Of a stretch of DNA of 64,000 bases, positions 45,885 to 57,177 are shown one piece after another. Each line of letters starts with the position of its first letter. The first letter of the stretch is position 1. The position numbers and the translations under genes were made by a program. The notes beneath the pieces were generated by a model. That model was given only the letters and a program-made list of their open reading frames with translations, was not told the origin of the DNA and did not search any database. Source of the stretch: Diphasiastrum complanatum (Eukaryota > Streptophyta > Lycopodiopsida > Lycopodiales > Lycopodiaceae); NCBI GenBank assembly GCA_029204225.1, contig CM055098.1, positions 8,352,246 through 8,416,245 of the forward strand, in the 5' to 3' direction.

Positions 45885-46100
45885 TGAGCCATGGGCACCC
45901 TTCTCAATGAATGACATGGGCACCCTTTGCAATGAATGCATCTTGGTTTACACGTTCGGCTTGAACATGGGACCAAAGAAACTTTGGATGCCAAGCTAAC
46001 CAACTAAGCCAACCCAATTGGATCTTCTCAATGAATGACATGGCACCCTTCTCAATGAATGACATGGGCACCCTTTGCAATAAATGACATGAGATGAATG
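45885..46100. repeat. Short tandem repeats around ATGACATGGGCACCC
   Basis: Units of about 25-30 bp containing CAATGAATGACATGG and GGCACCCTTYTCAATGA occur five or six times (45893-45940 and 46025-46095), interrupted by about 85 bp of unrelated sequence. Confidence 0.8.
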
Positions 46101-47499
46101 TGGGTAAACACCAACTTATACTAGGAATTGGGGAGGTCAACTCTGCCCCCTTTGTTACCCAGCCTTAGATTTTGGCTCGCCAATAATGGGTTGCACACAA
46201 CTCGTACTATGGAACGGGCAAGCCCATTTTGCCTCAGATTTTTGCTCGCCGCTAGCACGGGGGGGAAATAGACCTGCCCCTCCTACCCATTCCATGTTAT
46301 TATAGGTCAAGGTAGAGTCCGGCCATGATTATCCCATTTTAAGTTGAATAATGCATGTCATATGCATAACACATTAAGCTTGGCCATGTGTGTTGAGAGG
46401 CATATGATGAAAATGATGGTATGTCCTCTAGTCTCACCACAATATGACAAGCCATCAATTCCATAATATGCCTTAAGCCAAACACATGTTTATTTAGTTC
46501 ATAAGCCATGTGATTCAATGAGAATGTGTGAGTTTTAATTTGTTTTTCCTTGCAACTATAGTTGATAGTGTTGGAATTTAACCTCACTCCATGCACTAAT
46601 CCAATACAAGGCATAAGGAACAACAAATAGGTCAAAATCCCTGCAAGTAACTACAGAAACAGAAATTGTCTGATCAAAATAGAAATCAATCCTTGGCATG
46701 GATCGGCATATTGAGCCAAATCGAAGTTTATTTCGATCCCTAGGGCCCAAATTATACAATGCAACCCACTCATTTCGATCCATCATCTATTTCAATCCAT
46801 TTTCTATTTTGATCCCTGATCCCTGGACTATTTGATATTGCAGCTATGTCGACCCAACATTGGAATCTATCCAGGTCATGATCAATCACTATCACAACTG
46901 ATGGAAACTCCTAATAGAATAACAATTTCTTGTAATTGTTTGTACATTGTCAAATCAAGACTAGACTTAATTTTAGCTAATTCAACATATAAGGAGTTGT
47001 AGCTCAATAAGCAAAACAAAAGAAGAAGTCAAAAATTTATGTCCTTACTCAGTCAAAAAGATATTAGAGTGTCCTTAGGTAAGGCAGTGCAACCTTCAAT
47101 GACATATTGTTAAGTAGCACCTTATAGGGCCCATGGGTAATTAATATGTGAGGACTCAAATTCCATCAAGAGACATGTGGAGCAGTGCATGGCTTGTGAT
47201 GGTTGTATGCATGATGATTGTGTTACGAGACCGTAACATTACTGACCCAAGTATCTGGGAATTGCTAATCGCCAGAGGGCAGAGGACAGTGTGAGTCAGG
47301 CATGCATGCATACCATGCAGTTGGTATGAGGGCCAGTAATGCCCATGCAGACACATGTGGATGCATGTGGACTCATGCATAACAGTATGGGGCCATGCAA
47401 TCCATAACAGGTCAATTGGGACCCACATGCAGCAGTTATCTAGTGCATGCAATGAGAACAATGGGTGTTGGCAACAACTCCCACCTACCATTCCCATGC
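46101..47499. other. Unassigned intergenic sequence
   Basis: No gene recognised. Several 'ttcgatcc' words cluster at 46735-46820. The part 47160-47530, rich in ATGCATG words, with a TATA-like 'ttctataagagact' at its right end, is probably the upstream (U3) part of the LTR-type repeat that follows. Confidence 0.4.
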
Positions 47500-48620
47500 A
47501 AACTCACACTGGGCTAGGATGGGGCATTCTATAAGAGACTATCTCCCAAATAACTAGAGATCTAGGCTGAAAACCGTACACAAGCACTTACAGACCATAA
47601 TTTGTAGTAGAGTACCATCCACTAAAATACAGCAAACTCCTCATAAGTAAAAATAATTTATCCAATGAGAATGCTTGTGAAAGACATACGTTTTCAAATC
47701 ACTGAAGTAAAGAGATCAACATACTGATCTAAATTCTTAACTCATTCAATAGATCGAGAATTAATCAACATACTTTAGAATTGTTGTATTTCCTTATAAT
47801 CCTCTGATAATAATAAAATATCTATTTATGACTCATCAATCACAAATATTTAGACTCTAATGATTCGTCAATCATAATTCACTGATCCAAAATCATACTT
47901 AATCGTTAAAGGATACTGGAGTATAAGTCCAATACACAGCTCAAGAAATATAAGAATCATTCTAAAATCTTTTTCCCAAGGAAAAATACTAGATTTTAAG
48001 AACATTCTTTGAACCAGGATCTTAACAAAGGTGTGAGTTATCAAGTTCTATATTCATCATGTAATAAAAAACAGAAGGCATACCAAAAAAGCTATCGATA
48101 ACTACCTTCAACTACAAAAAAAACTGTAAATTATTATCTAGAATTGAATCTAGATACCCAAAGTTCTGTTAAATTCCATATAAATTCAGTTGTTATTCTT
48201 GGAATCATTATGCTCTATCATCCAACTGAGATCCTTGGGATACAAGCACTAATGAATTGAGTCTATTTCTCGATCGAAAAGTATCCTATACCAAGAATAC
48301 TTGATATATATTCTATGCGCATAATTATTACTGATAAATTCTAATGAGTCACAGATCATGCGTCTTACAAGCAATATAAATAATAAACAGTTTTTGGTGA
48401 ATTCTCTTCACACTGCTCGTTTAACCAATTAACTTTATTTATGATTAACCAACTATTCAAAGTGATTGCCAATGATTCAAAAATCACAAATGTCCAAGTC
48501 CATATCTCAATGGTACTAGTACAACACCACATTTAGATTCTTATCAAAATCATTTCTAAGTTTACAAATAAATCTTCCATGAAAAGAATTGTTAACTCTA
48601 CTTCAAACTTCATCAACAGT
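47500..48620 (+). repeat. LTR-type repeat, family F, copy 1
   Basis: Similar to the reverse complement of 62560-63245. Shared blocks include 'tagagatctaggctgaaaac' (47550), 'gtgaattctcttcacact' (48400), 'aaccaattaact' and 'acaacaccacatttagatt' (48520). A TATA-like element just upstream (47530) and absence of coding signal suggest an LTR read on the plus strand. The boundaries are not defined. Confidence 0.65.
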
Positions 48621-49928
48621 TGAAGTTGTTGCTTGTAAGTAAGATGGACGGAACCCATAAGCCTGCATCTCATGAGGCATAACGGTCACTACCAAGTCGT
48701 TGCCCATAAGTAAGATGTAAGGAACTCGTAAGGCTTCCTCTTACAAGGTGTTGCCCTTAAAGAGCTCATAAGAAACTCATAAAGAGCTTGCAAGGAACTC
48801 GTCAGTAGTTCATAAGGAAACCTATTACAAAGGCACTACAATCACAACCTGTAACAAGCCCACAAGGAAACTTGTTATGAGGCACTACAACCATTACCTG
48901 TAACCAACACGTAAGGAATCCCTCTATGAGGCATTACGAACATATTGCGACGAGCAACCACCGAAAGATGGCATCTGTAACGAAGATCCTACATACAACT
49001 TGGCAAACATTGATAGACAACTGCAACAAGGCCTACTACTTGCATTAGAAACTAATTCATTTTTTTAATGATTCCTTAGTAATGATATTTTTGTCTATAA
49101 TAGACACAAGCTGTCAATCATGTCGATGATGCAACAGAGATGCAATTACTTGATGTAGCGTACTTCGATGTATCACATCTTGCTCAGTTTCACAAAAAGA
49201 ATAAGCGTAAAGTCATTGTATGATCTTCGTATCATCTTGGCAATTGTAAATCAAATTAGTTTTGGGTATGCAGTTATAACTATTATTTTTTTGTGCTCAT
49301 TGTCATTTTCATAGCTGATTTGTACATGCTACTTTCTGGGTTCAATCTAATGTCTTATTGTGTTCAGAATAATGTCAGTTGTGAATGAATGCTTGTTTGA
49401 TTCATCTTTTTAGATAATGCTACTCTCGTATTGATCATCAATGAACTATCTATTGGAGTTTAATCTTACTCCTACTCACCTAATTCCATTTAAGCACAGT
49501 AGGATTAAAACTCTTAGTGCATTCCTAATGTGAACCATTTTTGGGCACATGATTCCTATTTGCGATCTGATTGTTGTACTACATTAAGCTTAATTTACAA
49601 ATTTTCTATTGTCTTCACGTGCTCTAGTCATTGTCAAATGATCTCTCATTACATTTTGTCTCATTGTCTAATGCTATCATTCCATTGATTAAACATATAA
49701 TATATGTCAAAGTTTGCATGACTGTCACAGATGCCTAACTATTCACACTCTTCATGTCTATCTTCAACACCTGCCCAAATATTCCACTAAGTTAACTAAA
49801 TGTTGGCAAGCAATTGTCTGAATCTCGATAGTTCATTTTGGTCCTTATAATTTTATTGTTTTTCTTTTGATTGGAGAGACAAGTTCGGCTCTGTCAAGCT
49901 ACATCACATCACCTTCTCCTAACAAGAA
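48621..49928 (+). repeat. LTR-type repeat, family C, copy 3
   Basis: The block 49200-49420 aligns with the two other copies of family C. The sequence continues to ...CTCCTAACA (49924), four bases before a primer-binding site, so this copy is the 5' LTR of the copia fragment that follows. The start of the LTR was not found. Repeated 'cataagraactcgtaag'-type words occur at 48650-48930. Confidence 0.55.
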
Positions 49929-50700
49929 TGGTATCAGAGCAAGGTTCAAATTATCTATCTGACTCATGATTATTGATGTTCTTTGGATCATTCTTTAATC
50001 ATGGAAGGTTCAACCTCAAAGGTCCGATTGATCAACAAGTTTTATGGAGATGATTTCCACATGTGGAAATTCAAAATGAGAATGAAATGTATAAAAAAAT
50101 AATTGTGGAAATATGTTAACAGTTCGATAGGCAAATCAGTTGGACCTGAATTGCTAACCGCTTGGGAAGCAAAAGATGGCAAAGCCTTAGCCATTGTATC
50201 ACTGAATTTGAAAGATTCCAAAATACTCATGTAGCTAACGTTTTCATGGGACATTCTGACTGGTTTATATGAAACAACATATGTCTCGACTTGTCTCTTT
50301 TTTGAGAAAAAAAAAATTATCACTCAAGATGAGTGATTAAACTTCAATCAAGGATCATTTGAATGATTTCAAACTGCTACTTAATTAGCTAGTTGTAGTA
50401 GGTTCGCCAATATCGGATGAAGATGCGAACATGTCACTTCTATTCAGTCTTCCTCTCTCTTATGACACTTTAGTATTGCTCTTGATCAATACTCTTGAGT
50501 TGTCTCTCCAGAAGTTGACAACAAGTCTATTGTAGGAAGAAGTAAAAAGGAAGAGCTTATCCTCTTCGAATAACAAGATAGTTGTCTTTTATTTGAATAA
50601 GCGACAGTCCAAGAAGAAGAAGAATTTGAAGGACAAGAAGACAAATAATGTCCAATCTGATTTGAGCCAACATCAATGGCATGTTCGACAAAAATAGCAA
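49929..50700 (+). pseudogene. Copia primer site and decayed gag
   Basis: Primer site TGGTATCAGAGC at 49929-49940. Gag begins at ATG 50001: MEGSTSKVRLINKFYGDDFH, MWKFKMRMKCIKK, a TAA, LWKYVNSS, then AWEAKDGKALAIVSLNLKD, DILTGLYETTYVS and, after several frame changes, LFSLPLSYDTLVLLLINTLE and a Lys-rich tail. This matches the copia gag order (F.G..F..WK..M, LW, KAL..I...L.D, W..L...Y, L..LP.SY). Integrase and pol are absent; a CACTA fragment follows. Confidence 0.75.
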
Positions 50701-51038
50701 TCCAAGACGTAAGCATGTAAGGCAAGGTTCATGTCAATGGCAGAAGAGAAGAGCGTCGAGTAAAAACCCGTTGCTTCGAGAAGGGCCCAACTGCTTGAAC
50801 CCATGGTGTGACCAAGGTGTCAAACGACAGAGGCCAAATCTAGGTAGCCGTAGGTATCCCGCATTAAATAACCTGCTTGGTAGAAGTGTCGTCAGAAGAA
50901 GATGAGGATGCCATAGATTGTTCACAGATTCTTTGAATTTCTGAACACGGTTTTGTTGTTTCTTTACTTCTTCTGTAGTTACGGTTCTTACGGATCTTCT
51001 TCTTATTAGAACAATTACTAAACAAAAGTGTTACTCAG

Positions 51039-51852
51039 GTTGCAGCGTGTATTGCATATGGTCGTCATCATCGCGTTGAACGAGTTGATATGAAACGACG
51101 AACTTATGATTGCGGTGTTATGGCATCTTTTAATCAAGAAAGTCGGAGTAGTGCACGAGATCAAAGTCCAATCTCTGGAGAGCTTGAGTATGTAGGAACT
51201 ATTCAAGATATATATGAAGTGTGTTTTTGTGAAAATGGAAAATGCTTTTTGTTTGATGTGAAATGGTTCAAAATCAATTATCAAGGGTCAAATGCAACCG
51301 TGAAAAGAGATCGTAGTGGATTTTTTGCTATCGATTCAACCAAGACATTAAGCATGGATTATTCAGACACATTGGTGTTGCCTCGTCATTGTGAACAGGT
51401 GTGTCACATGACATTTGTTTTTTCTCAATCATAATCAGTAACATACATTATTTCATTACAATTAATTATTCATGTGGACCTTAGTTTCTTGTTGGAACAA
51501 ATTTTTTAACTTAAGTGTGCAGGTATGTTTTCACCCGGATCGACTAAACAACAAGTGGTCGTATGTTGTTCAAGTAAGGCCACGCGCTAGACATGTATTT
51601 GAAAATACATACATTGAGAATGAAATGGAGGACTTGAATATTGACAACAGATACATGGTTGATGCAGATATAGAAATATCTCCAAGTTCCCTAAATATTA
51701 TAGAAAATACAATATATGAATCGAATGATTCTGACACAAATGACAATATTGAGAGAGAGTCCAATTACTATAGTGATGATGAAAATCATCTAAGCGGAGA
51801 TGAGTTGCAAGATGTATTGGCTGATGAATTTGAATCTTGTGATGATGAATAA
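51039..51852 (+). pseudogene. CACTA transposon TNPD C-terminal exons (DUF4216-like)
   Basis: Exon 51039-51398 opens after acceptor TTACTCAG and reads RRTYDCGVMASFN, GELEYVGTIQDIYEVCF, KCFLFDVKWFKI, GFFAIDSTKT and DTLVLPRHCEQ. A 124 bp GT-AG intron (51399-51522, phase 0) joins to VCFHPDRLNNKWSYVVQVRP, then an acidic tail ending at TAA 51852. The order (NSGV, YYG.L..I.EL.Y, .LF.C.W, RG....G...VN, D.FILA.QA.QVFY..D....W.VV) is that of DUF4216 in En/Spm-CACTA TNPD/TNP2 transposases. Both exons are open with no visible damage, but the catalytic transposase domain upstream is missing: copia gag lies there instead. Host function is unlikely. Confidence 0.8.
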
Positions 51853-52199
51853 ATTATATATATATATCACAATCATTTTTGTGATAAAATGATAGTTTAC
51901 GTAATTATTGCATCTTTATAATACATTCTTGCATTTTTCAAGTTTACCTTGATTTCAATCTACCAATCACTTCTGATTCATTTTAAGTCAAATGCTTTCA
52001 ATGCAATCTATATCTTATTAAAGATCTAGCAGAAATTGATTGACCAAAGAAAACAATTACTGAACATACGTTGATAAGTTATAGTCGCTTTAAAAACATT
52101 TTTCTTTTGAAAAATTTTTATTTACTTTTAAATTAATCATAGGGTTGTTTGTTTATCAAAATATTGTTCAAATAGTTTTAAAAAAAATTACAACAAATA

Positions 52200-52745
52200 T
52201 ATATTTTGCCACGTGTGGCAATATAAAATTACAATTCTCTGGAATTTTCTCTGGAGATTTGCCATCCGTGGCAGTGCCACGCGTGGCAAATCTCCAAAAT
52301 TACAACAAGTATATTTTGCCACGCATGCCAACTTTTGCCACGCGTGGCAATATAAAAATATAGTTCTCTGGAGTTTTCTCTAAAGATTTGCCACGCTTGA
52401 CAAATCTCCAAAATAAATGAATATCAGATTGTCAAGTGAGAGGCGGTTAAATAACAGCCTTGCGTGGCACTTCCACGTGTGGCTTTACCACGTCGCACAA
52501 TGTTGGCGCTCGTTTTTTTGAATTTTGGTTTAAAAAAATTTGCGTGGCACTGCCATGCGTGGCAGAGCCACAAAGAAAAAAAAAATCATTGTCGGACCCA
52601 CCTCCAATCTGGATTTGACCGGCAAGGTCCCAGAAAAATTTTGGACGTGGATGTACCACACGTGGCAGAGCCACGCAAAGAAAAATGGAAAAATTTTAAT
52701 TAAGTATCGGGTTGCGTGGCAGCGTCGCATGGTAAAACGTCGATA
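52200..52745. repeat. Cluster of TGCCACGCGTGGCA palindromic motifs
   Basis: More than ten half-sites or full copies of TTGCCACGCGTGGCAA and variants in both orientations, for example at about 52207, 52260-52290, 52317-52350, 52390, 52460-52495, 52540-52570, 52650-52675 and 52713. Between them 'ttctctggagttttctct' type words also recur. Its position just 3' of the DUF4216 exons is where the subterminal repeats of CACTA elements, bound by the TNPA-type protein, lie. A terminal inverted repeat with CACTA/TAGTG was not found. Confidence 0.75.
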
Positions 52746-52954
52746 TGTGTAGTTGTGAACTAATGTGACTATTGAAAGTGCATTGCTTTCTTTAATATTT
52801 CACCTTGTGGATCAAGTTCTTTTTAGGGTGGTGGTGCTTATTTATGATAGACATGTCCATGTTAGTGATTGTTTGCTTATGAAATGCTTTTCTCTTCTTC
52901 CGGTGAGGAAAGCTGTAGGAGAGGGTACAATATCATCTACTGCAGTCTTCTTCG

Positions 52955-53654
52955 CCAGGTCCATGCGGCCAATTCATCAACGATTTGGTTGTCAACTTCA
53001 AAAATGACGCAAGACATCTGTTCACGTTTATGAATGCACAATTGTTTGGCTCCTCATTTGTGTTTGACGACACCTACAGTGCCTTGTGGAACAATTCAAC
53101 AATCTGAATTGTTATGATATTCGATCAGTTCACCTTTAACTTGTATAGTTCTTCCAACTTTTTTTGCTATTTACTTGCCTATAATTTTGTAGAGTAAATA
53201 TGTTGTGGTTATGTCTGAACCGCTTCATCTAGCAAAAAATCAATACATTTTTGGGACTACGTGTTTGTACGATTTCTGGCTGATGTGCTTGATAGATTGA
53301 GGATAAGGTTGATTGGTTTGTTTGCAGAATTTGTCACGGAAAGATTTTTGTTTTGTTCTCGGATTGTAAGAAAAATGATTACTAAGAAACTGTCGTAACT
53401 GAATCTGACTATACGACGAACTTAATTCTATCAAAGATTTGCCTTATACAAACATCGACTACTGCATACTAGGAAAATTCAACGGAGAGTTTCCGTGCCC
53501 GCCCTTCTCTAACCTCTGTCTCGATCGTTCTGAGTACTTGTTCTGGGATCCATTCTATCCCTCTGATGCAGCCAATGTGAACTTTGGTGAGTTCATTTTT
53601 TACAGGTGTAAAAACTTCATCTCGCCCATCAACGTCTTGGATTATATACAGTGA
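52955..53654 (+). pseudogene. GDSL esterase/lipase C-terminal relic
   Basis: Segment 52955-53107 reads GPCGQFINDLVVNFKNDARH, AQLFGSSFVFDDTYSALW and stops at TGA; it matches the GDSL-lipase stretch before the last block (N.L...FN..L...L..L....F.Y.D.Y...). Segment 53439-53654 reads GKFNGEFPCPPFSNLC, RSEYLFWDPFYPSDAANV and ends ISPINVLDYIQ with TGA, matching the C-terminal block V (D-x-x-H-P), where the catalytic His is Tyr here (DPFYPS). The paired Cys before GKFNGE are partly lost. The GDS-containing first half is absent upstream. Extracellular lipid-ester hydrolysis is the family role; this copy is almost certainly dead. Confidence 0.75.
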
Positions 53655-53733
53655 ATACTTTGCCACATGGTCTGGAGTCTCTAAAGAAAGAACGTATGAA
53701 TGGCTATACACCCTACAGTGAAATGCGACTTTC

Positions 53734-53736
<3 letters not shown>

Positions 53737-53813
<77 letters not shown>

Positions 53814-53830
53814 TACACACACACACACAC
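53737..53830. repeat. (AT)n-(AC)n microsatellite
   Basis: About 28 AT units followed by about 18 AC units with one AT interruption. Confidence 0.98.
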
Positions 53831-53929
53831 TAGTAAAGAGTGCCCATCGTTGACGGGCAATGGAGGCCGATCTAGGTGGCGGTCGATGATTTGGATGATG
53901 GCCAATCTCGCACATCTCGCATTTCGAAT

Positions 53930-54610
53930 ATCTAACATTCGAGTCTTTGGAAAAATTCGAGACTTCGAAAATATACTAGTCTTCGAAAAATTTGAGTATT
54001 TTGAAAACAAATTGAGTCTTTCAAAAATTGAGTCTTTGGAAAAATTCGAGTCTTTTGAAAAATTTGATTTGACTGTACAAAGATTTCGATACTTCGAAAA
54101 AATTTGAAAAAATCTGAGTCTTTTGAAAAATTTGACTTGATAGTACAAAGAATTTGATACTTCGAAAAAATTCGAGTTCACAGTTTGATCATTCAAAAAA
54201 ATTCGAGTCTTTTGAATAATTCGAGTATTTGAAAAAATTCAATTCTTTGGAAAAAACAAATCGACTCATTGAAAAAATTTGAGTCTTCAGAAAAATTTGA
54301 GTCTTTCCGAAAATTAGAGTCTCTGAAAAATTTTGAGTCTTAAGAAAATTTCGATACTTTAGAAATTCGAGTCTTAAGAAAAATTCGAATCAATGGAAAA
54401 ATTCGAGTCATTGAAAAAATTCGATCTCTTGAAAAAATTCGATCTATTGGAAAAATTCGAGTCATTCAAAAATTCGAGTCACTGGAAAAACTCGAGTCAT
54501 TGAAAAAATTCGAGTCATTCAAAAATTTGAGTGATTGGAAAATTTCGAGTCGTTCAAAAAATTCGACTTGTTGAAAAATTCTAGTCTTTCCATAAAAAAA
54601 ATCGAGTCGT
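53930..54610. repeat. Degenerate minisatellite, unit TTCGAGTCwTTGAAAAA
   Basis: About 35-40 imperfect units of 15-20 bp, each with a GAGTC core and an A-run (for example GAAAAATTCGAGTCATT). Units vary by substitutions and small indels, with better order towards 54380-54560. Confidence 0.93.
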
Positions 54611-54785
54611 TCCAAAAAGTCGAGTTGGTCGAATTATGCCGAATTGGTTGACTTGGCTGAATTTGGTTGAATTTAGTCGACTTGGCCAAATTTGGTCCAA
54701 TTGGTCGACTTGGGCCAACATGGTCGAATTGGTCAACTTTGGTCGAATTGGGCCAAGTAGATTTGGCCGAATTTGGAAGAAATTG
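54611..54785. repeat. Second minisatellite, unit GGTCGAATTGGTCGACTT
   Basis: Follows the first array directly. About nine imperfect units with TTGG and GTCGA/CGAATT words. An open frame through it (Trp/Asn/Leu-rich) is a by-product of the repeat. Confidence 0.9.
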
Positions 54786-55692
<907 letters not shown>

Positions 55693-55929
55693 TAGCAGTG
55701 GCAAACCATGAATTGATTAGACAATTTGATCATGTTTGTTTCTTTCTCATCTAGCTTTCTTTGTAAGGAAATTGACTAAGACAATGTGCTGCAATAGATT
55801 AGAGAAATAGAGGGAATATTGGAGATGGCCTGTGACGTTCTCATTCCTGAAGCACTCGAATCACAGATTCATATGGAAAATGTTCCACGGATAAAGGTTG
55901 GACATGTTTCAACTTGTCTAGATTTCATT

Positions 55930-56600
55930 TCAACTACTTTTTGCAACTTGATATGAAAAGCCGGATGCAATGAATACGCCTCCCGTTGCAGCAAGTTCTT
56001 CTTCCACTTTGTGCTTGTGAGCATGCTCCGGATCTTTCTTGGCTTCATGTTTTTCATACTGGATGAAATGCATTGTGTTAGTTATAGGATTGCTAATCTG
56101 AGAAATGGACTTAATGTTTTCTTCCAACGATAATAGCAACACCTTTGAATAAAGTGGAGGTCTGAGACTCCGTAGCACAAGTGATACACTTTGATTAGAT
56201 TTGAAGTGGAACAAAAATTCTAATCTCTAAAAGCGTTAGTGCTCCTACATCACAACGACACATACTACAAATTTGGAATTAATCTCTGATTACATATCAC
56301 TACATTCTAGAGCCATAAAATGCATTCGTCACGTGTGCGAGAAAGAACTCAACAATGTGAGATGAACATCTGAGGCAACTCAACAATGTGAGACGAACAT
56401 CTGAGGCTTGAGATAATTCACACCATCTTGGAATTTTGGCAATGGATTTAACTCACCAGAGCGCCACCTTCTGCACTCACTAGAGCGCCACCTTCTGCAC
56501 CCAAGGCAAGACCCTCACCCACTTGTTCATAGCGTTTGTCCTGCTTCATCTCCTCCTGAGGCGTTACTCCTTCCTTATTGTGTTGGAATAAATGCGTCAT
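55930..56600 (-). CDS. ASR (abscisic stress-ripening, ABA/WDS) protein, 2 exons
   Basis: Exon 1 is 56457-56600 (48 codons), exon 2 is 55930-56058 (42 codons plus TGA), separated by a 398 bp GT-AG intron in phase 0. Exon 1 reads [11 protein letters not shown] and ends [12 protein letters not shown]; exon 2 opens [17 protein letters not shown], the near-invariant ABA/WDS signature. ASR proteins are small hydrophilic stress proteins that bind DNA with zinc and act in nucleus and cytosol under drought, sugar and ABA signals (family knowledge). At 90 residues it is slightly short. The N-terminal His cluster is reduced to HLFQH, the usual GAGGFAFHEHHEKKE tail is replaced by [12 protein letters not shown], and the basic KHHKHLE segment is poorly kept. 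A 24 bp tandem repeat at the end of exon 1 duplicates the splice donor. It is a divergent but intact reading frame. Confidence 0.85.
56457..56504 (-). repeat. 24 bp tandem repeat duplicating the ASR splice donor
   Basis: Units 56457-56480 and 56481-56504 both carry GCAGAAGGTGGCGCTCT. The first copy ends at CTA|GTGAGT (donor at 56480), the second at CTG|GTGAGT (donor at 56456). Both are in frame with exon 2 and would give 82 or 90 residues. Confidence 0.85.
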
Positions 56601-57160
56601 AATTCTTATTGTATATCACAAACACTCCCAGAAATCAGCAAATCTTTCAAGCTATTCAGATGATCAGATCGATCAATGAGAAGAAAACTGCAATGCCAAT
56701 GCACTGTTATCGTGGATAGATAGAGACACAGACACAGACCTATAGTGCAACCTCTCACACGATAATGATCAGCGCACTTGTATATGCACACAGCCTCACG
56801 GCCAGCCATCGAGCACCCAGCAGGATCAGAGAGACCCAATCGAAAGAGAGATAGAGAGCGCGCGGGTTGGGGGAAAAAAAAATTTGAAATCTACTTTGTG
56901 TGTGTACATGTGTCCGCCCAAAAGAAAAGAAAAAGAAGCTTGTATGTGTTATTTTTTTATTTTATTTTTTAAAACGTATTTTAGTTTTTTCTTTGTAAAA
57001 TGCGTGACATGTTTCGCGGGCGGAGTGTGACATTTTTGGTGGCACATGGTTAATTTTTTTACGGTAATCCTTACACTATCTCTCTAAAATATCTTTATAT
57101 ATATATATATAGATATACACACACAATTCTAGATAGACTCGAGTAAATCGTTTGGAAATT
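56601..57160 (-). promoter_or_regulatory. ASR upstream region
   Basis: On the coding strand a likely leader precedes the ATG, with TATA-like words ('gtgcatatacaagt' at about 56785). Further out, an AT-dinucleotide run lies at 57087-57110. A frame at 56606-56839 is probably leader sequence and not a gene. An ACGTG (ABRE-like) word lies in the intron near 56330. Confidence 0.4.
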
Positions 57161-57177
57161 CATCGACTCACCTTCGC

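Noticed and set aside
50681-50925. Basic frame of 74 codons and its antisense partner
   Set aside because: No zinc knuckle or other motif; position fits the decayed tail of copia gag or filler before the CACTA exons.
56606-56839. 77-codon minus-strand frame upstream of ASR
   Set aside because: Cys/His-rich by chance, no family similarity, and its position fits the ASR leader.
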